Program-made: the position numbers and the translations under genes
Notes under the pieces: generated by a model
Told to the model about the DNA's origin: nothing
Seen by the model: the letters and a program-made list of their open reading frames with translations, nothing else
Database searches by the model: none
NCBI GenBank assembly: GCA_031266115.1
Contig: JAISBQ010000199.1
Span: 1-10,464 of the forward strand
DNA length: 10,464 bases
From: Bifidobacteriaceae bacterium
GTDB taxonomy: Bacteria; Actinomycetota; Actinomycetes; Actinomycetales; WQXJ01
Direction: 5' to 3'
Part shown: positions 1 to 5,777 of the stretch, piece after piece
Layout of the letters: the number at the start of each line of letters is the position of its first letter
How positions within the stretch are numbered: the stretch's first letter is position 1

Positions 1-1
1 C

Positions 2-85
2 CGTGTGGAGACACTGCGACGAGAGCTTGGGAAGACAGGTGTGCGGTCACGCTGGCATGACACCGAACCGTCCACAAGACAGTGA
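2..85 (+). CDS. possible 3' end of an unidentified gene (partial)
   Basis: An open frame enters from the window edge and stops at TGA 83-85, giving 27 residues of basic, charged sequence (VETLRRELGKTGVRSRW followed by a short tail). The frame has a plausible amphipathic composition, but I recognise no family and the start lies outside the window. The stop falls inside the first unit of a 25-bp-period direct repeat. It could equally be non-coding sequence beside the repeat cluster. Confidence 0.2.
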   Translation, partial: RVETLRRELGKTGVRSRWHDTEPSTRQ

Positions 86-113
86 GACACAACCGTCGCC
101 AAGACAGTGAGAC
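66..113 (+). repeat. 25-bp-period tandem direct repeat, two copies
   Basis: Positions 66-88 and 91-113 match at 21 of 23 bases (differences only at 73/98 and 74/99), a head-to-tail duplication with a 25-nt period. The invariant core is caagacagtgagac, at 75-88 and 100-113. A looser match (gagacactgcgac, 10 of 13) lies at 8-20, out of phase. Two copies are too few to call an array; they could be binding sites, a replication-slippage product or the edge of a mobile element. Confidence 0.75.
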
Positions 114-120
114 TCGACAT

Positions 121-155
121 CGGGTGGCCAAGGCCTGTTGGCGGGGGTTTGGCAC
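121..155 (+). repeat. palindromic repeat family, copy A (right half only)
   Basis: This 35-nt segment aligns without gaps to 1206-1240 (28/35) and 1343-1377 (28/35). Its right arm gttggcgggggtttggcac (137-155) is matched in inverse orientation by 1186-1204 (18/19). The left arm present in the other two copies is missing here; the sequence upstream is the 25-bp direct repeat instead. Similarity to copy B resumes further right, since gtgacctgg(a/g)gt occurs at 196-207 and again at 1275-1286. Confidence 0.8.
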
Positions 156-232
156 ACACGAGCAGGCGCGGGATCGCTGCGCCGCACGCGAAATCGTGAC
201 CTGGAGTCCGAACCACGCGTCAGGCTGGGGGA

Positions 233-1180
233 ATGGACCAGATTGTGCGTGCCTCTCAGGTCGGTCGAGTTCACGCTCGGCGCCTGTATCGGGCCCAACG
301 GCGTGTGATGCGTGGCGTATACCTCGAAGGAACCGGGACGCCAACCAGTGGATCCGCCGAACTGTTCCACCGTGCGCGAGCGGCACTGGCGGTCTGCCCT
401 GACGGGTCGCTGATCAGCGGGGTGACCGCCCTGGCGATCGAGAAGGTCACCATTCCCGATGGCGTCGATCCCACTGGCCCCATCAACGTCGCGATCCCGT
501 GGGGGGCCAGGCGCTATCCAGACCGGCCCGAGATCGCCGCTCACCTGGAGCGCGTCATGCCGGCGCGGTGGAGCCCCTCCCATCCGGTCGCCGAGCCGGC
601 CCACTGTTGGGCCAGGGCCGCCGCGGCACACGTGGGCGTCGAGCCTTGGATACCGGGGCATGAGACAACGGTGACGGTGCGTGGGTCGTTCACTGATCCG
701 GCGAAGCAAGCATTCCTGCAGGTCATCCAGTTGGGTGATGCGCTGATGCGACGCGACCACGCCGTGCTCGCTTACAGCGACTTCGCGGATCGGATCGCCG
801 GCTGGGGGCCACGCCGAGGCGCCCCGTTGGTACGCGAACTGTTTCAGCACGTCAAAGCGGGGACTGACTCTCCGGCGGAGACATGGCTACGGCTGGTCGT
901 CGTCGATGCTGGCTTCCCCGAACCGGCGGTCAACCACCGGGTTCGAGCCGAAGGACACGATCGATATCTCGACCTGAGCTGGCCCGACCTGGGGATTGCC
1001 CTTGAGTACCACGGTCGCCACCATTTCCACGACCCATCCCAGTCCTACAGCGATGTCTACCGCCGAGGAGGGCTTCAGGAACTGGGGTGGGTGGTACTTG
1101 AGGCCACGCATGAGGACTTGCTGGAACCAGCACGGATGCTGGCGCGGTTGGCGACCGCATTCCGTCGCGCCCCGCGGTGA
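233..1180 (+). CDS. DUF559-type (Vsr-like) endonuclease-domain protein with AbiEi-like N-terminus
   Basis: The 315-residue protein resembles a large actinobacterial family usually annotated as endonuclease domain-containing or type IV TA AbiEi domain protein. Residues 1-35 are basic and end in the RGVYL motif typical of the short AbiEi-like winged-helix start. The C-terminus carries the Vsr/DUF559 nuclease pattern: SPAET (213-217, E216), YLDLSWPD (D247), EYHGRHH (258-264, E258), then a basic segment and the ELGWVVLEAT strand (283-292). The acidic residues fit the metal-binding pocket of PD-(D/E)XK-like folds, so nuclease chemistry is inferred, not shown. ATG 233 follows a G-run (227-231) that is a poor, close ribosome site. 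No toxin or methylase partner is adjacent. The gene stands alone between inverted repeat arms, which suggests acquisition as a unit. In vivo function is unknown. Confidence 0.85.
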   Translation: MDQIVRASQVGRVHARRLYRAQRRVMRGVYLEGTGTPTSGSAELFHRARAALAVCPDGSLISGVTALAIEKVTIPDGVDPTGPINVAIPWGARRYPDRPEIAAHLERVMPARWSPSHPVAEPAHCWARAAAAHVGVEPWIPGHETTVTVRGSFTDPAKQAFLQVIQLGDALMRRDHAVLAYSDFADRIAGWGPRRGAPLVRELFQHVKAGTDSPAETWLRLVVVDAGFPEPAVNHRVRAEGHDRYLDLSWPDLGIALEYHGRHHFHDPSQSYSDVYRRGGLQELGWVVLEATHEDLLEPARMLARLATAFRRAPR

Positions 1181-1185
1181 CCCCT

Positions 1186-1240
1186 GTGTCAAACCCCCGC
1201 CAACTCGGGTGGTCAAGGCCTGGTGGCAGGAGTTTGGTCG
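1186..1240 (+). repeat. palindromic repeat family, copy B (full length)
   Basis: The left arm gtgtcaaacccccgccaac (1186-1204), a tcgggtgg-containing centre and the right arm at 1222-1240 form an imperfect 55-nt palindrome (12 of 19 arm positions match directly). It begins 6 nt after the stop codon of the nuclease gene, where it could act as a transcript-end structure. It aligns over its full length with 1323-1377. Its left arm is the inverse of the right arm of copy A. Confidence 0.8.
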
Positions 1241-1322
1241 ACGTGCCCGATGTGGTGACAACCCAGCCGAAGCCGTGACCTGGGGTGATGCGAGGTGCCG
1301 GGGTGCGGCATCGTCCGGGGGT

Positions 1323-1377
1323 GTGCCGGACCCGTGCCAACTCGGGTGGTGGGGGTGTGTTGGCGCGGGTTTGGCAC
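1323..1377 (+). repeat. palindromic repeat family, copy C: 19-bp RNA-type hairpin
   Basis: Left arm 1323-1341 and right arm 1359-1377 enclose a 17-nt loop (1342-1358). Sixteen of nineteen positions are Watson-Crick. The other three (1335 with 1365, 1328 with 1372, 1329 with 1371) are G.U when read as plus-strand RNA, so the stem is unbroken on that strand. On the minus strand the same three become A.C mismatches. No U-tract follows, so it is not a canonical intrinsic terminator; it may be a terminator without a U-run, an mRNA-stabilising stem or part of a small RNA. Confidence 0.8.
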
Positions 1378-1390
1378 TCGCAGGACGGGC

Positions 1391-1406
1391 ACCGAGAGAG
1401 CTCGGT
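1391..1406. other. short perfect hairpin
   Basis: The sequence accgag, loop agag, ctcggt forms a 6-bp perfect inverted repeat 13 nt after palindromic copy C. It is too short to carry much weight alone, but together the two would form a compact tandem-hairpin structure. Confidence 0.4.
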
Positions 1407-1540
1407 CCGCGACCCCGACCCAGTTCCAGTCCGCAGGCCCACCGGCCCGGCGCAGCACAGCAGCTGCCGCATCGAGCGGAAGGCCCTCCCGTCGCTAGCA
1501 CGCGCGAACCCAGCCACCGGGGCCGGCTCATGTCTTCCGT

Positions 1541-1579
1541 GTGGCGCCGCCTTGCGGATCAGGGTGGCCTCGGCGCCAC
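1541..1579. terminator. 9-bp inverted repeat across the stop of the 77-residue gene
   Basis: gtggcgccg (1541-1549) and cggcgccac (1571-1579) are perfect inverse copies around a 21-nt loop that contains the minus-strand stop codon (1559-1561). A GC-rich stem at a gene end, facing a plus-strand gene that terminates upstream, fits a transcript-end structure. No U-run is seen, so the terminator call is tentative. Confidence 0.4.
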
Positions 1580-1792
1580 CAGTTTGGCGATGGCGATGAG
1601 GGCGGCCGGAACCTCGACGTCGCCGCGCTTGGTACGGACGATGACGCCCGTCGGGGTGGCCTCGATCAGCTCACCCAGCGCGTCGGAGTAGCGGCCGTCC
1701 GGCAGCCGGGAGCGCACCACGACGCGGGACCCGGCAGGCCAGGCGGTCCACGGCGTCTCGCAGCGGACCGAGCGCCGGTGGGCGGATGCCAT
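1559..1792 (-). CDS. small stand-alone SH3-like domain protein (Rv0428c N-terminal type)
   Basis: The 77-residue product has a beta-rich core, GSRVVVRSRLPDG at about 21-33, then a Leu-Gly-Glu-Leu turn and IVRTKRGDVEVP near 50-61. From memory this resembles the SH3-like domain that precedes a GNAT acetyltransferase domain in actinobacterial proteins related to M. tuberculosis Rv0428c. Here the frame stops right after the domain (LVAPRPP), and no acetyltransferase sequence follows in any frame, so it is either a naturally free-standing form or a trimmed one. ATG 1792 has no Shine-Dalgarno sequence, but TATCAT (1805 to 1800, minus strand) lies exactly 7 nt before it, suggesting a leaderless mRNA. 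The gene diverges from fdxA. Its role is unknown; a nucleic-acid or protein-binding SH3-like module is the cautious description. Confidence 0.7.
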   Translation of the reverse strand: MASAHRRSVRCETPWTAWPAGSRVVVRSRLPDGRYSDALGELIEATPTGVIVRTKRGDVEVPAALIAIAKLVAPRPP

Positions 1793-1799
1793 ATGGGGG

Positions 1800-1805
1800 A
1801 TGATA
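1800..1805 (-). promoter_or_regulatory. -10 element for a leaderless transcript of the 77-residue gene
   Basis: TATCAT on the minus strand matches TAnnnT and ends 7 nt before the ATG at 1792, which places the transcription start at or next to the start codon. No convincing -35 is visible, as is common in GC-rich actinobacteria. Two other genes in the window (dapD and dapE) have the same hexamer-to-start spacing. Confidence 0.5.
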
Positions 1806-1822
1806 GTGGGCGGTCTGTCCGG

Positions 1823-1828
1823 TACAGT
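1823..1828 (+). promoter_or_regulatory. candidate -10 of the fdxA-dapC promoter
   Basis: TACAGT matches TAnnnT about 100 nt upstream of fdxA; initiation near 1835 would leave a 5' leader of roughly 90 nt. The -35 region is not convincing. It is the only reasonable plus-strand hexamer I find in the divergent region 1793-1926. Confidence 0.3.
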
Positions 1829-1913
1829 GGTGGGCTAAGTCAACGGGACCCCAAGGTCGGTTCATTGAGGGGTCGGTGACCGGTATTCGACTCGGAAAGC
1901 GCTGAGGAGCGGG

Positions 1914-1918
1914 GGAGG
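1914..1918 (+). promoter_or_regulatory. Shine-Dalgarno of fdxA
   Basis: GGAGG sits 8 nt before the GTG at 1927, one of the strongest ribosome sites in the window. It settles the non-ATG start of the ferredoxin, in contrast with the leaderless-looking divergent neighbour. Confidence 0.8.
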
Positions 1919-1926
1919 AGCACGGC

Positions 1927-2244
1927 GTGGCGTATGTCATCGCCCAGCCTTGTGTGGACGTCAAAGACAAGGCATGCGTCGACGAGTGCCCGGTGGACTG
2001 CATCTACGAGGGTCGCCGGTCCGTCTACATCAACCCCGCCGAATGTGTCGACTGCGGAGCCTGCGAGCCCGTGTGTCCCGTTGAAGCCATCTACTACGAA
2101 GACGACCTTCCCGCCCCGTGGGAGGACTATCTGCTCGCCGCCGCGCACTTCTTCACCGGGATCGGATCGCCCGGCGGCGCTGCCAAGCTAGGGGTTATCG
2201 ATGCCGATGCCCCGATGATCGCCGCTCTACCCAAGAATCAGTGA
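1927..2244 (+). CDS. fdxA: 7Fe ferredoxin FdxA ([3Fe-4S][4Fe-4S])
   Basis: This 105-residue soluble electron carrier belongs to the Azotobacter FdI / mycobacterial FdxA type. Cysteine spacing matches the 7Fe class exactly: C9, C17 and C50 fit the 3Fe-4S ligands, and C21, C40, C43 and C46 the 4Fe-4S ligands; C25 corresponds to the extra non-ligand cysteine of that class. The signature ECPVDCIYEG (20-29) and INPAECVDCGACEPVCPVEAI are diagnostic, and the tail SPGGAA is typical of actinobacterial members. The start is GTG 1927, set by GGAGG eight nt upstream. dapC begins 9 nt after the stop, so the two are almost certainly co-transcribed; this pairing recurs in actinobacteria although the ferredoxin has no known part in the DAP pathway. 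Its redox partner is not identifiable here. Confidence 0.97.
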   Translation: MAYVIAQPCVDVKDKACVDECPVDCIYEGRRSVYINPAECVDCGACEPVCPVEAIYYEDDLPAPWEDYLLAAAHFFTGIGSPGGAAKLGVIDADAPMIAALPKNQ

Positions 2245-2253
2245 GGCCGCCAC

Positions 2254-3378
2254 ATGGGAATGCACAGCTCAGATCTGCCGGACTTTCCGTGGGACCTGCT
2301 TGCGCCACACAAGGCGCGCGCGGAGTCCCACCCAGACGGAATTCTCGACTTCTCCATCGGATCGCCCGTCGATCCGACCCCCGAACTCATCGCACAGGCG
2401 CTGCGTGAAGCCGCCGATTCCCCCGGCTATCCCAAGACCGGCGGCACGCCCACCCTGCGTGCGGCCATCCGCGAGCACTATCGCTCCGTGCGCGGCGTTC
2501 GTCCACCGGACCGCCATGCGATCCTGCCGACCATCGGGTCCAAGGAGATTGTCGCCACCCTCCCGTCCCTGTTGGGGCTGACCACGGGCGACGTGGTCAT
2601 TCACCCCTCAATCGCCTACCCGACCTATGCGCTCGGCGCACGCCTCGCGGGGGCCACACCGGTCCCGGCGGACCGCGCCGACGCACTGCCACGCGGCACG
2701 GCCGGTAGGGCGCGGTTGTTGTGGCTCAACTCCCCGTCCAACCCGACCGGGCGCGTCGCATCCGTCGAGGAATTGCGCGGCGCGGTGACCTGGGCCCGCG
2801 AGCGGGGGATCGTCGTCGCGAGCGACGAATGCTACGCCGCGCTGCCGTGGACCGAGCCGTGGGCGACGGCCGGAGTTCCATCCGTCCTCGACCCGCGGGT
2901 CAACGGCGGGGATCTCACAGGAATCCTCGCGTTGTATTCGCTGTCCAAGCGGTCCAACGCAGCGGGCTACCGGATGGCGTGGATCTGCGGCGATCCGCTG
3001 CTCATCGGACCCATCCATGAAATCCGCCGCCACATGGGCATGATGATGCCGGGCCCGGTCCAATGGGCCATGGGCACAGCGCTGGGGGATGAAACCCATG
3101 TGGATGCCCAGCGCGAGCGCTACCGTGCCCGGCGTGCCACCCTGGCCGGCGCTGTCGAGCAGGCGGGGTACGTCATCGACGATTCTCAGGCGGGGCTGTA
3201 CCTGTGGGTGCGCGCTCAGGACGGCCGCGGTGATTGGGCGATCGTGGCCGATCTCGCGGCGAAAGGCATCCTGGTGGCCCCGGGGAGCTTCTATGGCGAG
3301 TCCACGCACGTGCGTGTCGCGTTGACGGCGTCCGATGCCGCCGTGGCCGCGGCCGCGCTGCGTCTGGCTGCCGAGTAG
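2254..3378 (+). CDS. dapC: N-succinyldiaminopimelate aminotransferase DapC
   Basis: This 374-residue class I/II PLP aminotransferase converts N-succinyl-2-amino-6-ketopimelate with glutamate to N-succinyl-LL-diaminopimelate, in the succinylase branch of lysine and peptidoglycan precursor synthesis. Visible landmarks are GYPKTGGTPTLRAAI (58-72), NSPSNPTG (159-166, N163), SDECYA (190-195, D191 and Y194), the Schiff-base lysine K232 in YSLSKRSN, and HVRVAL (R354, carboxylate-binding). Length and the FSIGSPVDPTPELI opening fit actinobacterial DapC. ATG 2254 is preferred because GAGG (2243-2246) overlaps the fdxA stop at correct spacing; an in-frame ATG at 2260 would be too far. dapD and dapE of the same pathway lie about 2.4-3.5 kb downstream. 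Aminotransferase substrate cannot be read from motifs alone; the assignment leans on this context. Confidence 0.93.
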   Translation: MGMHSSDLPDFPWDLLAPHKARAESHPDGILDFSIGSPVDPTPELIAQALREAADSPGYPKTGGTPTLRAAIREHYRSVRGVRPPDRHAILPTIGSKEIVATLPSLLGLTTGDVVIHPSIAYPTYALGARLAGATPVPADRADALPRGTAGRARLLWLNSPSNPTGRVASVEELRGAVTWARERGIVVASDECYAALPWTEPWATAGVPSVLDPRVNGGDLTGILALYSLSKRSNAAGYRMAWICGDPLLIGPIHEIRRHMGMMMPGPVQWAMGTALGDETHVDAQRERYRARRATLAGAVEQAGYVIDDSQAGLYLWVRAQDGRGDWAIVADLAAKGILVAPGSFYGESTHVRVALTASDAAVAAAALRLAAE

Positions 3379-3519
3379 GACCTGCCTGACGGTTCGCCGC
3401 CCGCCAGGTGACCCGGCGGCCACCGGCGGGGCATCACGCTCGGGCGTCGAGCGTCCGAGCGATGGTCGGCACTCCATGCGGCGGTGCCGGCACACCACGA
3501 GAAAGGGGGGCGATGGGGC
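3379..3519 (+). promoter_or_regulatory. 141-nt dapC-gltA intergenic leader
   Basis: The stretch holds a weak acctg/caggt inverted pair near its start, one strong stem-loop (annotated separately at 3437-3461) and a purine-rich ribosome site, GAAAGGGGGG (3501-3510), before gltA. I find no TAnnnT hexamer here, so a dedicated gltA promoter is not visible and read-through from fdxA-dapC remains possible. Confidence 0.5.
3437..3461 (+). terminator. 10-bp stem-loop between dapC and gltA
   Basis: Left arm cgctcgggcg (3437-3446), loop tcgag, right arm cgtccgagcg (3452-3461): nine Watson-Crick pairs plus one G.U, with a 5-nt loop. No T-run follows. It could be a dapC terminator of the GC-rich type or a structured element in the gltA 5' leader; its position 59 nt before gltA allows either. 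Confidence 0.55.
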
Positions 3520-4836
3520 ATGACCGTACCCATCGGAGAACGAGGCCTGGGGCCGCTGCCCGGACACCTCACCGTGGGCGAGGAATCCATTGAGTTGCCG
3601 TCCGTGCCGGCCACGGCAGGCAGCGACGGACTCGCGATCTCCAGCCTGCTCGCCAAGACCGGGAAGGTGACTGTCGATCCCGGCTTCATGAACACTGCGG
3701 CCTGCACATCCGACATCACGTTCATCGACGGCGCGCAGGGCGTGCTGCGCTATCGGGGGTACCCGATCGAACAACTCGCCGCCAGCTCGTCCTTCCTGGA
3801 GGTCGCCTACCTGCTGATCCACGGCGACCTGCCCACCCACCATCAGCTCGATGAGTTCGTCGAGCGGATCGACCGGCACATGTATCTGCCGGAGGATTTC
3901 CGGGAGATCTTGTCGATCCAGCCACGGGCATCTCATCCGATGGCGATGCTCGGAGTGGCGATCCACACCATGGCGTGCTTCTACCCCGAGTCGATGGATC
4001 CCCTCAACCCGGCCGCCGTCGATCTGGCCACCGTGCTGCTCCTCGCGAAGATGCCGACGATGATCTCCTACATCCATCGCCGTGCCGCCGGCTACGCGCT
4101 GCTCTACCCGAGGCGCGGCGAGGGCTACGTGCACAACTTCGCGCGCATGACCTTCGCCCGGCCGGGAGAGGCCGCGGATCTCCCCGACGCACTCGCCGAA
4201 GCCCTCGACACCTTGCTGATTCTTCACGCCGACCACGAGCAGAACTGCTCCACATCGACGGTCCGCCTGGTCGGGTCGGCCCAAGCCAACCTCTACGCCT
4301 CGATCGCGGCCGGTGTTGCCGCCCTGTCCGGTCCGCTCCACGGCGGCGCCAACGAGGCGGTCCTGGAGATGCTTGCGCGCATCCGCGATTCGGGCCGGGA
4401 CGTGCCCTCGTTCATGACCAAGGTCAAGGACAAGCAGGACGGAGCGAAACTCATGGGGTTCGGCCATCGGGTGTACAAGAACTACGATCCCCGTGCCGCC
4501 ATCGTCAAACGCTCCGCGGACAAGGTCCTTGCCGCCCTGGGGGTCCGGGACGAACTCCTCGATATCGCACGCGAGGTGGAGACGATCGCCCTGGCTGACG
4601 ATTACTTCATCGAACGCAAGCTCTACCCGAACGTGGACTTCTACACCGGCATCATCTACCGGGCGATGGGTTTCCCCTCCTCCATGTTTACCCCGCTGTT
4701 CGCGTTCGGGCGCCTGCCCGGCTGGATCGCGCAATGGCGCGAGATGATGACAGACCCGACCACGAGGATCGGCCGCCCCCGCCAGGTCTATGTGGGCCAT
4801 GCGAAGCGCGACTTCATCCCCTGGGAAGACCGTTGA
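3520..4836 (+). CDS. gltA: citrate synthase
   Basis: The 438-residue enzyme condenses oxaloacetate and acetyl-CoA to citrate. It is of the type II-length GltA class, with the N-terminal beta domain (GKVTVDPGFMNTAACTSDIT, 48-67). The catalytic triad is intact: H274 in GPLHGGANEA, H316 in MGFGHRVYKNYDPRA and D373 in PNVDFYTG, with the same spacing as E. coli H264/H305/D362; HADHEQNCSTST (236-247) and R398 in FAFGRLPGW are also present. An upstream in-frame GTG at 3484 would add 12 residues unlike the family, whereas ATG 3520 has GAAAGGGGGG 9 nt upstream, so I chose the ATG. Placement directly after dapC is notable since the DAP pathway consumes succinyl-CoA. Methylcitrate synthase is a possible alternative activity, but length and N-terminal domain favour citrate synthase. 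Confidence 0.95.
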   Translation: MTVPIGERGLGPLPGHLTVGEESIELPSVPATAGSDGLAISSLLAKTGKVTVDPGFMNTAACTSDITFIDGAQGVLRYRGYPIEQLAASSSFLEVAYLLIHGDLPTHHQLDEFVERIDRHMYLPEDFREILSIQPRASHPMAMLGVAIHTMACFYPESMDPLNPAAVDLATVLLLAKMPTMISYIHRRAAGYALLYPRRGEGYVHNFARMTFARPGEAADLPDALAEALDTLLILHADHEQNCSTSTVRLVGSAQANLYASIAAGVAALSGPLHGGANEAVLEMLARIRDSGRDVPSFMTKVKDKQDGAKLMGFGHRVYKNYDPRAAIVKRSADKVLAALGVRDELLDIAREVETIALADDYFIERKLYPNVDFYTGIIYRAMGFPSSMFTPLFAFGRLPGWIAQWREMMTDPTTRIGRPRQVYVGHAKRDFIPWEDR

Positions 4837-4897
4837 CCCGCGCCGACGAGGAATACCCCATCGATGTGGCGCGCACGGCGTCGACACCCCGCCGGCG

Positions 4898-5773
4898 CTA
4901 TTCGGCCAGGTAGATCACGGTTTCTCCTGCCGGGAGCTGCGTGGGGTCGGTGCGGTCGCGCCATTCACCCCACGTGCGTTCCCAACGCAGCGAGCCGGCC
5001 TCGACGGCGGTGATCCGCTCGGCATCGGCGTGTGCGACGGCCCAGGCCGCGACCGCCCACCCCTCACGGTCGGTGGGGGCTACGGCGGTGAGGTGGCCGC
5101 CTGCCGGTTGACCGGCATCGTCCACCGACGATGGCGGCTCACTCGCCACTCCCACGCCCTTACCGAAGGCGGACGTCAGGTTGGCGGCCAACTCGTCCAG
5201 CGATCCCGGGGTCTCGGCGGGCGGGAGGTGACAGGCCAGGCCGGCGGGTGAGTGGCCGGTCAGGGCGGAGGCGAAGCGACGGGCGGTCTCCTCGTGGTCG
5301 GCGTACGCGAGGGGGAAGGCGGAGCGTTGCACGGCCTGGGCGGCCTCGGTGATGGGCAGAGCCTCATAGTCGGGCACCGTGACCAGGGCGGAGAAGAACT
5401 TCTTGGTCGCGTAGACCGGATCCATGATCTCCTCCACGGTGCCCCACCCCTGTGAGGGGCGCTGCTGGAACAGGCCGATCGAGTCGCGGTCGCCGTAGTC
5501 GATGTTGCGCAATTTGGACTCCTGCAGCGCTGTGGCCAGGGCAATCGTCACCGCGCGGGCGGGGAGCTCCCGGCGTTCGGCGACGGCGGCGATCAGTGCG
5601 GCGTTGGCGGTCTGATCGACGGCCAAGGACGCGGTGTCACCGTTTGCTGTCGCTGTGCACTGTGGCGCGATCGGCGTCCATCGCTCCCGCGCCCCGAGCG
5701 CCAGGGCAACTCCCACCACACCGACCGCCAGCGCTGTCAGCCCCACCGCCAGGCGGACCAGGATGCGCGTCAT
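4898..5773 (-). CDS. membrane-anchored lytic-transglycosylase-like protein
   Basis: The 291-residue protein has an N-terminal hydrophobic segment (about 7-27, LVRLAVGLTALAVGVVGVAL) after a short basic start, fitting a signal anchor or uncleaved signal peptide with the rest outside the cell. Residues 55-175 look like a lysozyme/SLT-type fold: TIALATALQESKLRN (76-90, E85 as candidate catalytic Glu), GDRDSIGLFQQRPSQGWG (94-111) and the conserved MDPVYATKKFF segment. C39 and C181 could form a disulphide. The family is widespread in actinobacteria as a hypothetical protein; the name heavy-metal transporter found on some relatives has no support here. ATG 5773 lies 4 nt after the dapD stop (TGAggcgATG), so translation is probably coupled to dapD; an open frame extending upstream to 5929 only overlaps dapD. 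A peptidoglycan-acting role beside a peptidoglycan-precursor gene makes sense, but activity is inferred. Confidence 0.85.
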   Translation of the reverse strand: MTRILVRLAVGLTALAVGVVGVALALGARERWTPIAPQCTATANGDTASLAVDQTANAALIAAVAERRELPARAVTIALATALQESKLRNIDYGDRDSIGLFQQRPSQGWGTVEEIMDPVYATKKFFSALVTVPDYEALPITEAAQAVQRSAFPLAYADHEETARRFASALTGHSPAGLACHLPPAETPGSLDELAANLTSAFGKGVGVASEPPSSVDDAGQPAGGHLTAVAPTDREGWAVAAWAVAHADAERITAVEAGSLRWERTWGEWRDRTDPTQLPAGETVIYLAE

Positions 5774-5777
5774 CGCC

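Larger units (their letters stand above)
1181..1558. other. 378-nt non-coding stretch rich in palindromic repeats
   Basis: No convincing gene lies here. The stretch holds repeat copies B and C, a segment between them containing gtgacctggggt (1275-1286, shared with 196-207), and a small hairpin at 1391-1406 (accgag, loop agag, ctcggt). The open frames crossing it on either strand have no recognisable family signature, and their composition looks like repeat sequence read through. It may serve as a terminator zone between the nuclease gene and the convergent minus-strand gene ending at 1559. Confidence 0.6.

Noticed and set aside
66..113. CRISPR array
   Set aside because: Two directly abutting units with a 25-nt period and no spacers, and no cas gene in the window.
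233..1180. Full type IV toxin-antitoxin or restriction system
   Set aside because: No AbiEii toxin, methylase or other partner gene is present on either side within the window; only the single fusion protein is supported.
887..1531. Minus-strand open frames across the nuclease gene end and the repeat region
   Set aside because: They run through the palindromic repeats and have no recognisable domain; in particular no GNAT remnant that would extend the 77-residue SH3-like protein.
2608..4887. Very long minus-strand open frame (759 codons) opposite dapC and gltA
   Set aside because: Both strands cannot plausibly code here; dapC and gltA have intact catalytic motifs, while the antisense translation shows no family signature. 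Long antisense frames are expected at this GC content.
4837..4897. Terminator between the convergent gltA and transglycosylase-like genes
   Set aside because: I looked for an inverted repeat with or without a T-run and found none convincing in this 61-nt gap.
4898..5773. Heavy-metal transporter annotation
   Set aside because: Only one N-terminal membrane segment and no metal-binding motif; the conserved region looks lysozyme-like.
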